Shown: positions 1 to 6,426, counted from the stretch's first letter. The stretch is 9,851 nucleotides of DNA from an uncultured Dialister sp. (GCF_900541605.1 NZ_UQKJ01000072.1:1-9851), one strand, 5' to 3'. Numbers and translations are program-made. The notes: a model not told the origin generated them from the sequence alone.

Positions 1-213
1 CCTGCAGAGGATGCCCAAGCCGGGCTCATTTGCGAGCATAGCCTGCACATTAAGCTTAAGCGAGCACCTTAGAGCCCGGCCGAAGCACTTCCATCTCCAA
101 GGGGGCACGGGCTTGCCGATATCCTCAATATGTATGATAACCAATACCATACAACCTTTCGCGGCGCAGCCGCAGGGCCTCCATTCTCTTTACTCCATTC
201 TTTCCAAGCAAAA
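1..213. other. Gene-free segment with a 9-bp inverted repeat
   Basis: No convincing gene lies here. The first 80 bases are GC-rich and hold a perfect 9-bp inverted repeat, GCCGGGCTC at 19-27 and GAGCCCGGC at 72-80, enclosing 44 bases with the palindrome TTAAGCTTAA. It could be a structured intergenic repeat or the edge of one that continues outside the window. It shares the octamers GCACCTTA and, in opposite orientation, CGCTTAAG with the GC-rich element at 6427-6569, so the two may be related. A plus-strand frame crosses this stretch but looks like an antisense artefact of the transporter gene. Confidence 0.4.
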
Positions 214-236
214 ACCGCTGCCCCAATGGCAGCGGT
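214..236 (-). terminator. Rho-independent terminator of the NSS transporter gene
   Basis: A perfect 9-bp stem (ACCGCTGCC at 214-222, GGCAGCGGT at 228-236) encloses a 5-base loop. On the minus strand it is followed by TTTT, and on the plus strand by CTTTT, so it could also stop opposing transcription. It lies 23 bases beyond the transporter stop codon. Confidence 0.85.
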
Positions 237-259
237 CTTTTGTTACATTTTTCCACCAA

Positions 260-1615
260 TCACATCAGTCCCCGGACAAGGATGACCAGGATGAGGAGGG
301 GGAGCACATATTTGAAATAGGGCTTCACCCACCGGGGCATTTTCATGCCTTCTCCTGTGTTCACTTCTTTCAGGTAGTTATTAAAACCCCAGCCGTACTT
401 CCAGGTACAGAAGAGGGCGAATACGATGGACCCAAAGGGAAGGATGAGGGAGCTCACGATGAAGTCTTCGCTGTCCAGGATGCCCCTTGCTCCGATGATG
501 TGCACGTCCTGCCACAGGTTGAATCCCAGCACGCAGGGAAGGCTGCCCAGGAAAACCAGGGGCAGGAAAATGGCCACCGTCTTTCTCCGGCTCCAGCCGA
601 AGTCGTCCATGGCATTTCCGATGATGCCTTCAAACACCGCGGTTACCGTGGAGAAGGAAGCAAAGGTCATGAAGATGAAGAACAGGGTACCCCAGAGCCG
701 GCCCATGGGCATATTGATGAAGATATTCGGCAGGGCCACAAAGATAAGGGATGGTCCCTCTTCCGGTGCCACACCGTAGGCAAAGCAGGCCGGGAAAATA
801 ATGAGCCCTGCCATGATGGCCACGAAGGTATCCAGCGCCGTAATCCGTACGGCTTCACCTGTCAGGGCATGGTCTTTCCCCATGTAGCTGGCAAAGATTT
901 CCATGGACCCCTGGCCCACGGACAGGGTGAAGAAGGCCTGGTTCATGGCGGCGGTGGCCACATTGCCAAGGCCCGCATCTACCGCCCGATTCCAGTCGGG
1001 AAGGAGAAAGAATTTCAGCCCCTCCCCGCCGCCGGGAAGGAGGACGCTGTTCACCGCCAGGATGACGATGAGGCCAAGGAGCCCCAGCATCATGACCTTC
1101 GTCACCTTTTCCAGACTCTTCGCCACACCGCCGGCGCAGATAATGAATCCCACCAGCACGTTCAGCCCCATGAAAAGGGTCAGTTCCCAGGGGTCCGACA
1201 CCATGCCGGTGAAAACCTTCCCCACCTCCGACGGCGCCATGCCGTCAAAGGAGCCGGTGATAAACCGCCAGCAGTAATCCACCATCCATCCGGAAATGGA
1301 GGTGTAGTAAATCATGAGCACATAGGGTCCCAGAAGGCAGAGCCACCCGTGAAGGTGCCAGAAAGTCCCCTTCGGCTCCAGTGCCTTAAGCCCTTCCAAT
1401 ACCCCCTTGTGGCTGGCACGGCCCACGGCCAGTTCCATGGTCACCACGGGAATGCCCATGATCACCAGGAACAGGAGATAAAACAGCACAAAAACAGCGC
1501 CCCCGTATTCACCGGTAATGTAGGGAAATTTCCATACATTGCCGATACCGATGGCGCATCCCGCACTGACCAGGATAAATCCCAGCCGGGATTTGAAACT
1601 GTCCCTTGCTTCCAT
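260..1615 (-). CDS. Sodium:neurotransmitter-symporter (NSS) family amino-acid transporter
   Basis: This is a 451-residue integral membrane protein of the NSS/LeuT family, which imports amino acids or related amines driven by Na+. TM1 carries the family signature SAGCAIGIGNVWKFPY (residues 17-32), whose unwound part forms substrate and sodium sites in LeuT. YY at 103-104 corresponds to the LeuT TM3 gating tyrosine, and FFTLSVGQG (228-236) is the broken TM6 helix. FASFST (318-323) in TM8 fits the Na2 site (Ala/Ser/Thr). The length and about 11-12 hydrophobic segments match bacterial NSS proteins. The ATG start has GGGAGG eight bases upstream (1624-1629). The gene stands alone, with a terminator after it and a possible promoter and attenuator before it. 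The substrate cannot be read from the sequence; tryptophan, tyrosine or other amino acids are all possible. Confidence 0.93.
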   Translation of the reverse strand: MEARDSFKSRLGFILVSAGCAIGIGNVWKFPYITGEYGGAVFVLFYLLFLVIMGIPVVTMELAVGRASHKGVLEGLKALEPKGTFWHLHGWLCLLGPYVLMIYYTSISGWMVDYCWRFITGSFDGMAPSEVGKVFTGMVSDPWELTLFMGLNVLVGFIICAGGVAKSLEKVTKVMMLGLLGLIVILAVNSVLLPGGGEGLKFFLLPDWNRAVDAGLGNVATAAMNQAFFTLSVGQGSMEIFASYMGKDHALTGEAVRITALDTFVAIMAGLIIFPACFAYGVAPEEGPSLIFVALPNIFINMPMGRLWGTLFFIFMTFASFSTVTAVFEGIIGNAMDDFGWSRRKTVAIFLPLVFLGSLPCVLGFNLWQDVHIIGARGILDSEDFIVSSLILPFGSIVFALFCTWKYGWGFNNYLKEVNTGEGMKMPRWVKPYFKYVLPLLILVILVRGLM

Positions 1616-1672
1616 TCTTCTTTCCTCCCATTTTTCTGATTGCTTCTATTCTTCCATGAACTGCAGGACATG

Positions 1673-1713
1673 AAAAAATCTCTTATCCGGAAAGCCGCCT
1701 CCGGGATAAAAGA
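1673..1713 (-). terminator. Intrinsic terminator between the MFS and NSS genes, possibly an attenuator
   Basis: On the minus strand TTATCCCGGA (1709-1700) pairs with TCCGGATAA (1691-1683) with one bulged C. The stem extends outward through AATCT and AGATT with one G-T wobble and runs into TTTTTT (1678-1673). It lies about 170 bases after the MFS stop and 58 bases before the NSS start. It could end the MarR-MFS transcript. If the -10 box at 1753-1758 is used, it sits inside the NSS leader as an attenuator. Confidence 0.65.
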
Positions 1714-1752
1714 TTCAAACACTCATGATCTCTGTAATTCAAAGCTCTGTTT

Positions 1753-1758
1753 ATTATA
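1753..1758 (-). promoter_or_regulatory. Possible -10 box (TATAAT) for the NSS transporter gene
   Basis: The minus strand reads GTGTATAATAA, a perfect TATAAT, 138 bases before the transporter start. No good -35 box is seen; CTTTCA 18 bases upstream matches at three positions. Transcription would begin near 1746 and pass through the hairpin at 1683-1709. Confidence 0.45.
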
Positions 1759-1883
1759 CACGTTTTGGAAGGTGAATGAAAGAGGAGTATGACATACTGA
1801 CAGATCGAGCCACCGGCAGAGAGCTTCCGGATAGAAACTCCGCCGAAATGACAGGCTCCATCGCCAAAAGAAATAAAGAGTAA

Positions 1884-3308
1884 TTACTTCGCCTTCTGCA
1901 CTACCGGATGTTCTTTCCTTTTCCGAAAAGAAAAGAACATGGACAGGAACTGAAGGACTCCCATGACCAGGACCATAAGGAATGCCAAAGCCGTACCGGA
2001 CGCCGTGGCGCCCACAAAATCCCAGGGCCTTGCCATCTGCTCCATGGCCACGATGACCGCCACCGCTGCCGTGCCTATGGCACCGGAGAGCTGCTGCACC
2101 GTGTTGCACACCGCATTGCCGTCAGCTTTCATTTCCTTTGGGAGCACCGACAGGCTGTAGGTCAGGATATTGCCCACCGAAAGGCCCTGGCCTGCCGCGA
2201 AAAAGACATAGCACACCGTCAGCACTGCCGTGGAAGCCATGGACAGGGTACTGTTGAAAGAAAGAAGAGAAATAATGACAAAGATGCTGCCCAGAAGGAT
2301 AGGACGCTTTGGTCCGAACCGGTCATAAATCCGCCCGGAAAGGGGTGCAAAGGCAGCACCCAGAATACAGCCGGGGAGGAGAATACATCCCGCAGTGAAA
2401 GCATTTTCTCCCGTCACAATCTGGGAAAAATTCGGAATCAGGAAGCCCAGGGCCAGGCAGATGAACTGGAGCAGTGCCAGCCCCAGTGCACCTAAAACGA
2501 AGGGTTTATTATGGAAGACCCTCAGATTCAGGAGCGGCCTTTTGCCGCTATCCATCCTCTGTCTTTCCTGCCGGGAGAACAGGACCAGCGCCAGGAGGAA
2601 TCCGGCAAACAGGATGGCGCCCATGGCCGTGATTTTTCCATGGCCCAGTTCCGTGCATCCCAGGAGAAGGCAGGTGAAGCTTACGGCCAGGTACAGGAGG
2701 CCCATGAAATCAAAGCTTTCCTTCCGGATATCCGAGGACTGCCGCACTGACAGGCCGCCGATAACAAAGGAAATCAGGAGAAGCGAAAGCACTGCCCAGA
2801 ATATCATGCGCCATCCGAAAAGGCTTACAATATATCCGCCGATAGAAGGCCCCACCGCCGGCGCCAGGGCACAGACCAGCATGCCGCTGCCCACCATGAC
2901 TCCCAGCTTATCCAGGGGTGCCTGTTCCATAATAATGTTAAACATCAACGGCAGTGCGATACCGGTTCCCGCCCCTTGGAGCAGCCGCCCCAGGAGAAGT
3001 ACCGGGAACGCCGGAGACCAGGCCCCCAAAAGGGTACCTGCAATGAATACGCCTGCTGCCGTAAGAAACAGCCGCTTCATGGGGAACCGCTCCTTCAGGT
3101 ACCCCGACGTGGGAATCACCACCGCCAGCACCAGGAGGTAGCCCGTGGTGATCCACTGGACCAGGGACGTGGAAATGGAGAACTCTTTCATAAGAGAAGG
3201 GAAGGTCACATTCATGGCTGTCTCGATGACCACGCCGGTAAAGGAAAGAATCCCCGCCGCCACGATAGAAAATATGAGCCTTGCATCAAGACGCCTTTCA
3301 AACTGCAT
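1884..3308 (-). CDS. DHA2-family MFS drug efflux pump (EmrB/QacA type)
   Basis: This 474-residue protein belongs to the 14-helix, proton-driven DHA2 branch of the major facilitator superfamily, which exports drugs and toxic organics. Visible motifs are the TM1 region VIETAMNVTFPSL (28-40; glutamate where many relatives have aspartate), motif A GYLKERFPMKR (69-79), motif B LLLGRLLQGAGTG (104-116) with its arginine, and the antiporter motif C around APAVGPSIGGYI (149-160). The ATG start follows AGGAGG with a 10-base spacer. That ribosome site is embedded in the 6-bp inverted repeat TTACCT/AGGTAA (3316-3332), which might be an operator or a translation-blocking hairpin. It lies 171 bases after a MarR gene in the same direction, the classic layout of a repressor controlling its pump. 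No clear separate promoter is seen, so the two are probably co-transcribed. The substrate is unknown. Confidence 0.93.
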   Translation of the reverse strand: MQFERRLDARLIFSIVAAGILSFTGVVIETAMNVTFPSLMKEFSISTSLVQWITTGYLLVLAVVIPTSGYLKERFPMKRLFLTAAGVFIAGTLLGAWSPAFPVLLLGRLLQGAGTGIALPLMFNIIMEQAPLDKLGVMVGSGMLVCALAPAVGPSIGGYIVSLFGWRMIFWAVLSLLLISFVIGGLSVRQSSDIRKESFDFMGLLYLAVSFTCLLLGCTELGHGKITAMGAILFAGFLLALVLFSRQERQRMDSGKRPLLNLRVFHNKPFVLGALGLALLQFICLALGFLIPNFSQIVTGENAFTAGCILLPGCILGAAFAPLSGRIYDRFGPKRPILLGSIFVIISLLSFNSTLSMASTAVLTVCYVFFAAGQGLSVGNILTYSLSVLPKEMKADGNAVCNTVQQLSGAIGTAAVAVIVAMEQMARPWDFVGATASGTALAFLMVLVMGVLQFLSMFFSFRKRKEHPVVQKAK

Positions 3309-3315
3309 GTATTGA

Positions 3316-3332
3316 TTACCTCCTAAAGGTAA
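3316..3332. promoter_or_regulatory. Inverted repeat over the efflux-pump ribosome site
   Basis: TTACCT (3316-3321) and AGGTAA (3327-3332) form a perfect 6-bp inverted repeat with a 5-base centre. The AGGAGG ribosome site of the pump (3319-3324) lies within it. In mRNA it would fold into a small hairpin hiding part of the site. As DNA it resembles the imperfect repeat TTATCT-A-AGGTAA at 3957-3969 before the MarR gene, so both could be MarR sites, although their centre lengths differ (5 and 1). Confidence 0.35.
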
Positions 3333-3360
3333 ATAATTGGTGGATACTGGTGCTATGGCC

Positions 3361-3468
3361 GCTTACAGCTATCAGCTTACCGCTTACGCTGCCGGATTTC
3401 CCGCATCATCATTTCTGTCCAACGACAGGGGCCATCGGTTAGCTGTCAGCTGTATACTCTTAGCGTAA
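3361..3468. repeat. Interleaved inverted repeats between marR and the efflux pump
   Basis: The gap between the two genes holds TACAGCTATCAGCTTA (3364-3379), matched in inverted orientation by 3439-3454 (13 of 16). It also holds TTACGCT (3384-3390), matched perfectly by AGCGTAA (3462-3468). GCTTAC occurs three times at 3361-3387, and AGCTGTCAGCT is itself a palindrome. The two pairs interlock (A-B-A'-B') rather than nest. Confidence 0.5.
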
Positions 3469-3479
3469 CCCATAACCTG

Positions 3480-3938
3480 TCACTTCAGCGGTCCGAATTC
3501 CTCCCGTCCCTGTTCCAGGATCTTCTTGACCTTTTCAATGGTCCTTACCGCCGTTTCCACATCTTCATCGGGAATGGACTGCATCTCCTCTGTCAGCCAG
3601 TTGTGGAAACGGTCCACATAGAGGTTATAGTACCTCTGTCCTTTAGCTGTGAGCTTCAGCGTATACACCCGCCGATCATTCCTGCTCTGTTTTTTTATCA
3701 GGACTTTCATTTCGCAGAGCTCATTCACCAGTTTCGTAATGGAGGGCATGGTACCCTTCATGGCTTCCGCCACATCGCTGACCCGGACAATCTTATTCTT
3801 CCCATAGAGATCATGAACCACCTGGATAATGCGCACATGCCTCGGCTTTATGCGGGGCGGAAGATTGGGCAGCAGCTCCACGATTCGCCGTGCCTCATGG
3901 CAGGAATCCAGAAATTTTCTTGTAAGTTCAATATCCAT
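3480..3938 (-). CDS. MarR-family transcriptional regulator
   Basis: This 152-residue protein has the MarR layout: an N-terminal dimerisation helix, a winged helix-turn-helix at about residues 35-100 (DVAEAMKGTMPSITKLVNEL as recognition region, then the wing with RNDRRVYTLKLTAKG), and a long C-terminal helix rich in E and K. DRR followed by LTAKG is a strong family signature. MarR proteins usually bind a palindrome as dimers and are released by small phenolic or drug-like ligands. The ATG start follows GGGGAG (3944-3949). The efflux pump 171 bases downstream on the same strand is the likely target, together with its own promoter. A -10 box (3991-3996) and the near-palindrome TTATCTAAGGTAA (3957-3969) lie just upstream, where a self-repressing operator would be expected. 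Confidence 0.92.
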   Translation of the reverse strand: MDIELTRKFLDSCHEARRIVELLPNLPPRIKPRHVRIIQVVHDLYGKNKIVRVSDVAEAMKGTMPSITKLVNELCEMKVLIKKQSRNDRRVYTLKLTAKGQRYYNLYVDRFHNWLTEEMQSIPDEDVETAVRTIEKVKKILEQGREEFGPLK

Positions 3939-3956
3939 AATTCTCCCCGGTTCAAT

Positions 3957-3996
3957 TTATCTAAGGTAACTAATTTATTGTCTTTAAAGCATTATA
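3957..3996 (-). promoter_or_regulatory. marR promoter -10 box with near-palindromic operator candidate
   Basis: The minus strand has a perfect TATAAT at 3996-3991, about 53 bases before the marR start. No strong -35 is seen. The near-palindrome TTATCT-A-AGGTAA (3957-3969) lies between the expected transcription start and the gene, a position suited to autorepression. An AT-rich 5-bp inverted repeat, GTATC/GATAC (4020-4038), lies further upstream. Confidence 0.5.
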
Positions 3997-4150
3997 ACAC
4001 ACTTTTTAACTGAGAGTAAGTATCTATTTTTTTGATACAGTCAGAAGCCACTACACTTCCCCATAGAAAGACGCCCTAAATCTACAGCAGCTTTGAAAAG
4101 GGAAGAAATCCTGTCCGGTCTTCTGCATAGAACCACTGCTTTCCTTGTTA

Positions 4151-4505
4151 TCAGGGGCTGTAGCGCCATCCATCTGTCGGATTCCCATTCCGCCGGCACT
4201 CCATAGATTCAGCAATGGTACGGACTGTCTCCAAGCCAAAACAATCCGCCACAAAACCCATCGTCCTGTCGATACCCGCCGCTGCGCCGCCGGGGGTGTA
4301 GTATTTCCCAACTGGCAGCTCCGCCGAAGGAATTGAGGTCCAAGAGCTCCGTCATCACCGTAAGTCCTGCCTGATTCACCACAGGACCGCCGGAAAGGGA
4401 GACATAATGAATCTTCCCTTCCGGAATCCGTCCCAGCACCCCCAAAGGCCCTATGCCGTCGAGAGCCGTAAAATCCAGATACAATAGGACCGCCGTCTTT
4501 TTCAC
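4151..4505 (-). pseudogene. DJ-1/PfpI-family protein, remnant with central deletion and frame change
   Basis: The N-terminal part begins at a GTG at 4505 and reads VLLYLDFTALDGIGPLGVLG, then VSLSGGPVVNQAGLTV, which is typical of DJ-1/PfpI (glutamine-amidotransferase-like) proteins. After about residue 63 (NSFGGA) the frame turns to nonsense. In the next frame the C-terminal part of the same family appears: GKYYTPGGAAAGIDRTMGF, then VADCFGLETVRTIAESMECR, ending at 4151. The join lies near 4312-4318. Family members are about 190 residues; here about 90 central residues are missing, including the stretch with the nucleophile-elbow cysteine, and the two halves are out of frame. It begins 30 bases after the dpnC stop without a good ribosome site, so it was probably the last gene of that operon. 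It should make no active enzyme. Confidence 0.82.
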
Positions 4506-4535
4506 GGAATCATCTCAGACAAAAACAATCCTGTT

Positions 4536-5303
4536 TCAGCATTTCCTGTATACCCCGGGAGACACAAATTCCAGCAGACCCCGGTCCCGAAGGAGCTGCA
4601 GCTGCTGGCGGATCTTGGCCCGGATTGTATGGTTATCGGGATGGAGAATCTGCAGCCTCTCTTCAAACCGATACATATCCTGCAGGGTAAATACCTCTTT
4701 TCCCGTATCCTCTATACACCGGAAAACATCGAGCAGCCAGCCCCGGGAAGAGAGCTTCATGGCAGCGAGAAAATCGGTCTTCCTGTAGCAGCGGCATACG
4801 TCTTCCTTATCCGCAATCCGGCTTCCATGGATAATTTCAATTTTCCCATAGGACGGCACTTCGTCCAGGAGGATACTGCACCCCGTCCAGCCTGCCCTTC
4901 TGGCATCGGCTCCGAGGGGCTTTCTCTTCTCTATGAGAGAATCCACGAAAAAGTGCTTCGGCACCACCAGAAATCCCAGAACCCGTTCTGCCGCCAGGTC
5001 ATAGGACATGAAAAGAAAATCGGGATTATCGGACTCATGGATTCTTCGAATCATGGTATCATAGGCCCCATCAGCAATTTTTCTTCCAAAGGGTCCCTGC
5101 TTCGCCTTGGATTCAAATATTTCACCGCAGTGGGGACAGGCAAAATCAGCCACCGGACGGTTTGCCGTCAGGTGGGTAAGGTGGCTGCAGCCGCAGCGGG
5201 GACAATACATATTCTCCGCCACCCAGCCCTCGGTCACCACCCGGGCGATCTGGGAATGGCTGGTATAGGAAGCGGCCAAAGATAAATCAAGATGGGTATC
5301 CAT
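4536..5303 (-). CDS. dpnC: DpnI-type restriction endonuclease cleaving methylated GATC (Type IIM)
   Basis: This 255-residue protein is recognisably collinear with pneumococcal DpnI (the dpnC product), which cuts G-m6A-TC and so destroys Dam-methylated invading DNA while sparing an unmethylated host. It has SHSQIARVVTEGWV near the N-terminus and a CxxC...CxxC zinc site (C34, C37, C56, C59). The PD-(D/E)xK core is VADF...ESK, with D53, E64 and K66 at the same spacing as I recall for DpnI. RRAGWTGC (135-142) and the winged-helix end (DMYRFEERL, then KIRQQLQLLRDRG to the C-terminus), which also reads methyladenine in DpnI, are present. No key residue appears lost. The ATG follows AAGGAGG. A consensus promoter sits immediately upstream. 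No cognate methylase is needed or seen, and the host should lack Dam methylation. Confidence 0.95.
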   Translation of the reverse strand: MDTHLDLSLAASYTSHSQIARVVTEGWVAENMYCPRCGCSHLTHLTANRPVADFACPHCGEIFESKAKQGPFGRKIADGAYDTMIRRIHESDNPDFLFMSYDLAAERVLGFLVVPKHFFVDSLIEKRKPLGADARRAGWTGCSILLDEVPSYGKIEIIHGSRIADKEDVCRCYRKTDFLAAMKLSSRGWLLDVFRCIEDTGKEVFTLQDMYRFEERLQILHPDNHTIRAKIRQQLQLLRDRGLLEFVSPGVYRKC

Positions 5304-5310
5304 AGGAAAT

Positions 5311-5352
5311 CCTCCTTCCTTTTCATTATATAAGGAGGGGACTCCCTGTCAA
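5311..5352 (-). promoter_or_regulatory. Consensus promoter of dpnC with adjacent anti-ribosome-site repeat
   Basis: On the minus strand TTGACA (5352-5347) is followed after 16 bases by TATAAT (5330-5325), both exact consensus. The -35 overlaps the dpnD stop codon. Transcription should start near 5318, leaving a leader of only about 15 bases that begins at the ribosome site AAGGAGG (5317-5311). CCTCCTT (5338-5332), the exact complement of that site, lies between the -35 and -10, so it is present only in transcripts coming through from dpnD. Confidence 0.8.
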
Positions 5353-5543
5353 ACCGATGCCGCTGGACCGCAGGCGTCTTCCGAAAGCACCAGGAATCGG
5401 ACCTCTTCCAGGTTCCCCGGCTCCAATACGACTTTTCCTTCCCTGTACAGTTTCCGTACCCTTTCTTCTGCTTCAAAAGCGCTCTGTGCTTCCACAGGAA
5501 ATTCATGAGAAACCGTTTCTTCAACAATCACCGTATACCGCAT
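5349..5543 (-). CDS. dpnD: DpnD/PcfM-like small protein
   Basis: This is a 64-residue protein beginning MRYTVIVEETVSHEFPVEA, with FEAEERVRKLYREGKVVLE in the middle and VRFLVLSED near the end. This strand-helix-strand pattern matches the DpnD-PcfM family as I know it. In pneumococcus dpnD accompanies dpnC, and its function is unknown. I chose the ATG at 5543 because GGGAGAG (5547-5553) precedes it and family members start MxYTV; a TTG four codons upstream has no such site. It starts 17 bases after the stop of the unknown gene, suggesting co-translation. Here dpnD lies before dpnC, whereas the pneumococcal order as I recall it is dpnC then dpnD. A role in controlling or assisting DpnI is inference from linkage only. 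Confidence 0.82.
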   Translation of the reverse strand: MRYTVIVEETVSHEFPVEAQSAFEAEERVRKLYREGKVVLEPGNLEEVRFLVLSEDACGPAASV

Positions 5544-5560
5544 ATACTCTCCCAAAACAT

Positions 5561-6271
5561 TCAGTCCTTCTCACAGAGTCCCTGTATTTCATCAGGGCTT
5601 TTATCAAAAAGGTAATCCAACGCATCCCAGGGAGAGGAAAATGACTCCACCCAGCACTCTCCCTGCCGGTTATCCATGGCGCCCCAGGTCCTATCCTCTT
5701 TATTTCTGAAAAGCAGCCGAGTCGCAAGGGGAGCCTGTCCAACAGGGCAGCTCATTATACGATATTCCTCCCACCAGAGCCAGGCTTCAAGAAACTGATG
5801 GGCCCGCTTATGACTGACCACGTGAATCAGGCCATCGGACTCCGGATGCCGCCCCTGTCCACCGTATATCAGATCCAGTCCATGGACGAGAGCCTCCATA
5901 AGATGGTTCATCTTCCATACCGATTGCTCCAGATCTTCCATTGCCCTGTCCATGTCTTCCAGAAGTTCCCGTACATCCATGGCCGTTCCTGTTTCCCGCA
6001 GCTTTTTTACCATATAGTCATTGGAGTTAAAACTGGCAGTCCATTGTACCAGGCTCTGCACTACTTTCCTCATGGTTTTTCCCATTCCCCTACCCAAAGC
6101 AAATGGTCCAGGTTCAATGGAAATCACATTCCCTCCGGCTGTTACATATGGAATAGAAATATGGATTTTTCCAAGTCCATCGTCCTGAAAAAATACGGTT
6201 GCATCTCTTCCCATGGCCCATCGGATAAATTGGCCGATTATTTCCCTGTTCACAATTTCACCCCCTGCCAT
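5561..6271 (-). CDS. Uncharacterised protein, first gene of the DpnI operon
   Basis: I do not recognise this 236-residue protein. The first 70 or so residues look like a beta-rich domain (RDATVFFQDDGLGKIHISIP, then GNVISIEPGPFALGRG). A charged helical stretch follows at about residues 85-135 (MVKKLRETGTAMDVRELLED and MDRAMEDLEQSVWKMNHLME), a possible coiled coil. The C-terminal part is rich in tryptophan (EAWLWWEEYR, RTWGAMDN, ECWVESFSSPWDALDYLFD). No signal peptide or membrane segment is seen. The ATG at 6271 has AGGA six bases upstream; a GTG at 6253 preceded by GGGGGTG is equally possible, and an upstream extension to 6370 has no ribosome site. It ends 17 bases before dpnD, so a role linked to the DpnI system is plausible but unproven. 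Confidence 0.75.
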   Translation of the reverse strand: MAGGEIVNREIIGQFIRWAMGRDATVFFQDDGLGKIHISIPYVTAGGNVISIEPGPFALGRGMGKTMRKVVQSLVQWTASFNSNDYMVKKLRETGTAMDVRELLEDMDRAMEDLEQSVWKMNHLMEALVHGLDLIYGGQGRHPESDGLIHVVSHKRAHQFLEAWLWWEEYRIMSCPVGQAPLATRLLFRNKEDRTWGAMDNRQGECWVESFSSPWDALDYLFDKSPDEIQGLCEKD

Positions 6272-6295
6272 TTCATTCCTATCCTCGTAAAAGGT

Positions 6296-6313
6296 GATCC
6301 GATCATAGATCGG
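6296..6313. promoter_or_regulatory. Triple GATC cluster with perfect palindrome in the DpnI-operon leader
   Basis: Three GATC sites (6296-6299, 6301-6304, 6308-6311) fall within 16 bp. The last two form the perfect inverted repeat CCGATC-ATA-GATCGG (6299-6313). It lies 27 bases upstream of the ATG of the first operon gene. It could be an operator or a small mRNA hairpin, and each GATC would be a DpnI target if adenine-methylated. No clear -10/-35 pair was found near it. Confidence 0.55.
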
Positions 6314-6426
6314 AAGAATGAAAATAGCAAGGGGAAAAGAGATAATTTCCGTATGACAGCCATTGAACACACAGTTTAAGGCAGTAGCACAGCACTGAGC
6401 CCATTCGGACGCCCCCGGCCACCCCA

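Noticed and set aside
11..1639. A 542-codon open frame on the plus strand opposite the NSS transporter
   Set aside because: It is rich in His, Gly, Gln and Glu without domain structure, lacks a good ribosome site, and mirrors a clear NSS gene on the other strand. It is an antisense by-product of codon bias.
1616..1883. A T-box or other named riboswitch before the transporter
   Set aside because: The T-box core (AGGGTGGnACCGCG) is absent and the leader is too short; only a generic terminator hairpin is seen.
2395..3141. A 248-codon plus-strand open frame opposite the efflux pump
   Set aside because: Its composition is Arg/Pro/Ser-rich and low in complexity, with no family features, while the opposite strand encodes a textbook DHA2 pump.
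4629..5285. A 218-codon plus-strand open frame opposite dpnC
   Set aside because: The minus strand carries a near full-length DpnI match with all key residues; the plus frame shows no ribosome site or recognisable motif.
4536..6271. A complete restriction-modification system with a missing methylase gene
   Set aside because: DpnI-type enzymes cut only methylated GATC, so an accompanying methylase is neither required nor expected.
6272..6370. Upstream extension of the unknown operon gene to 6370
   Set aside because: The extra residues resemble translated leader DNA across the GATC palindrome, no ribosome site precedes the distal start, and good sites precede the starts at 6271 and 6253.
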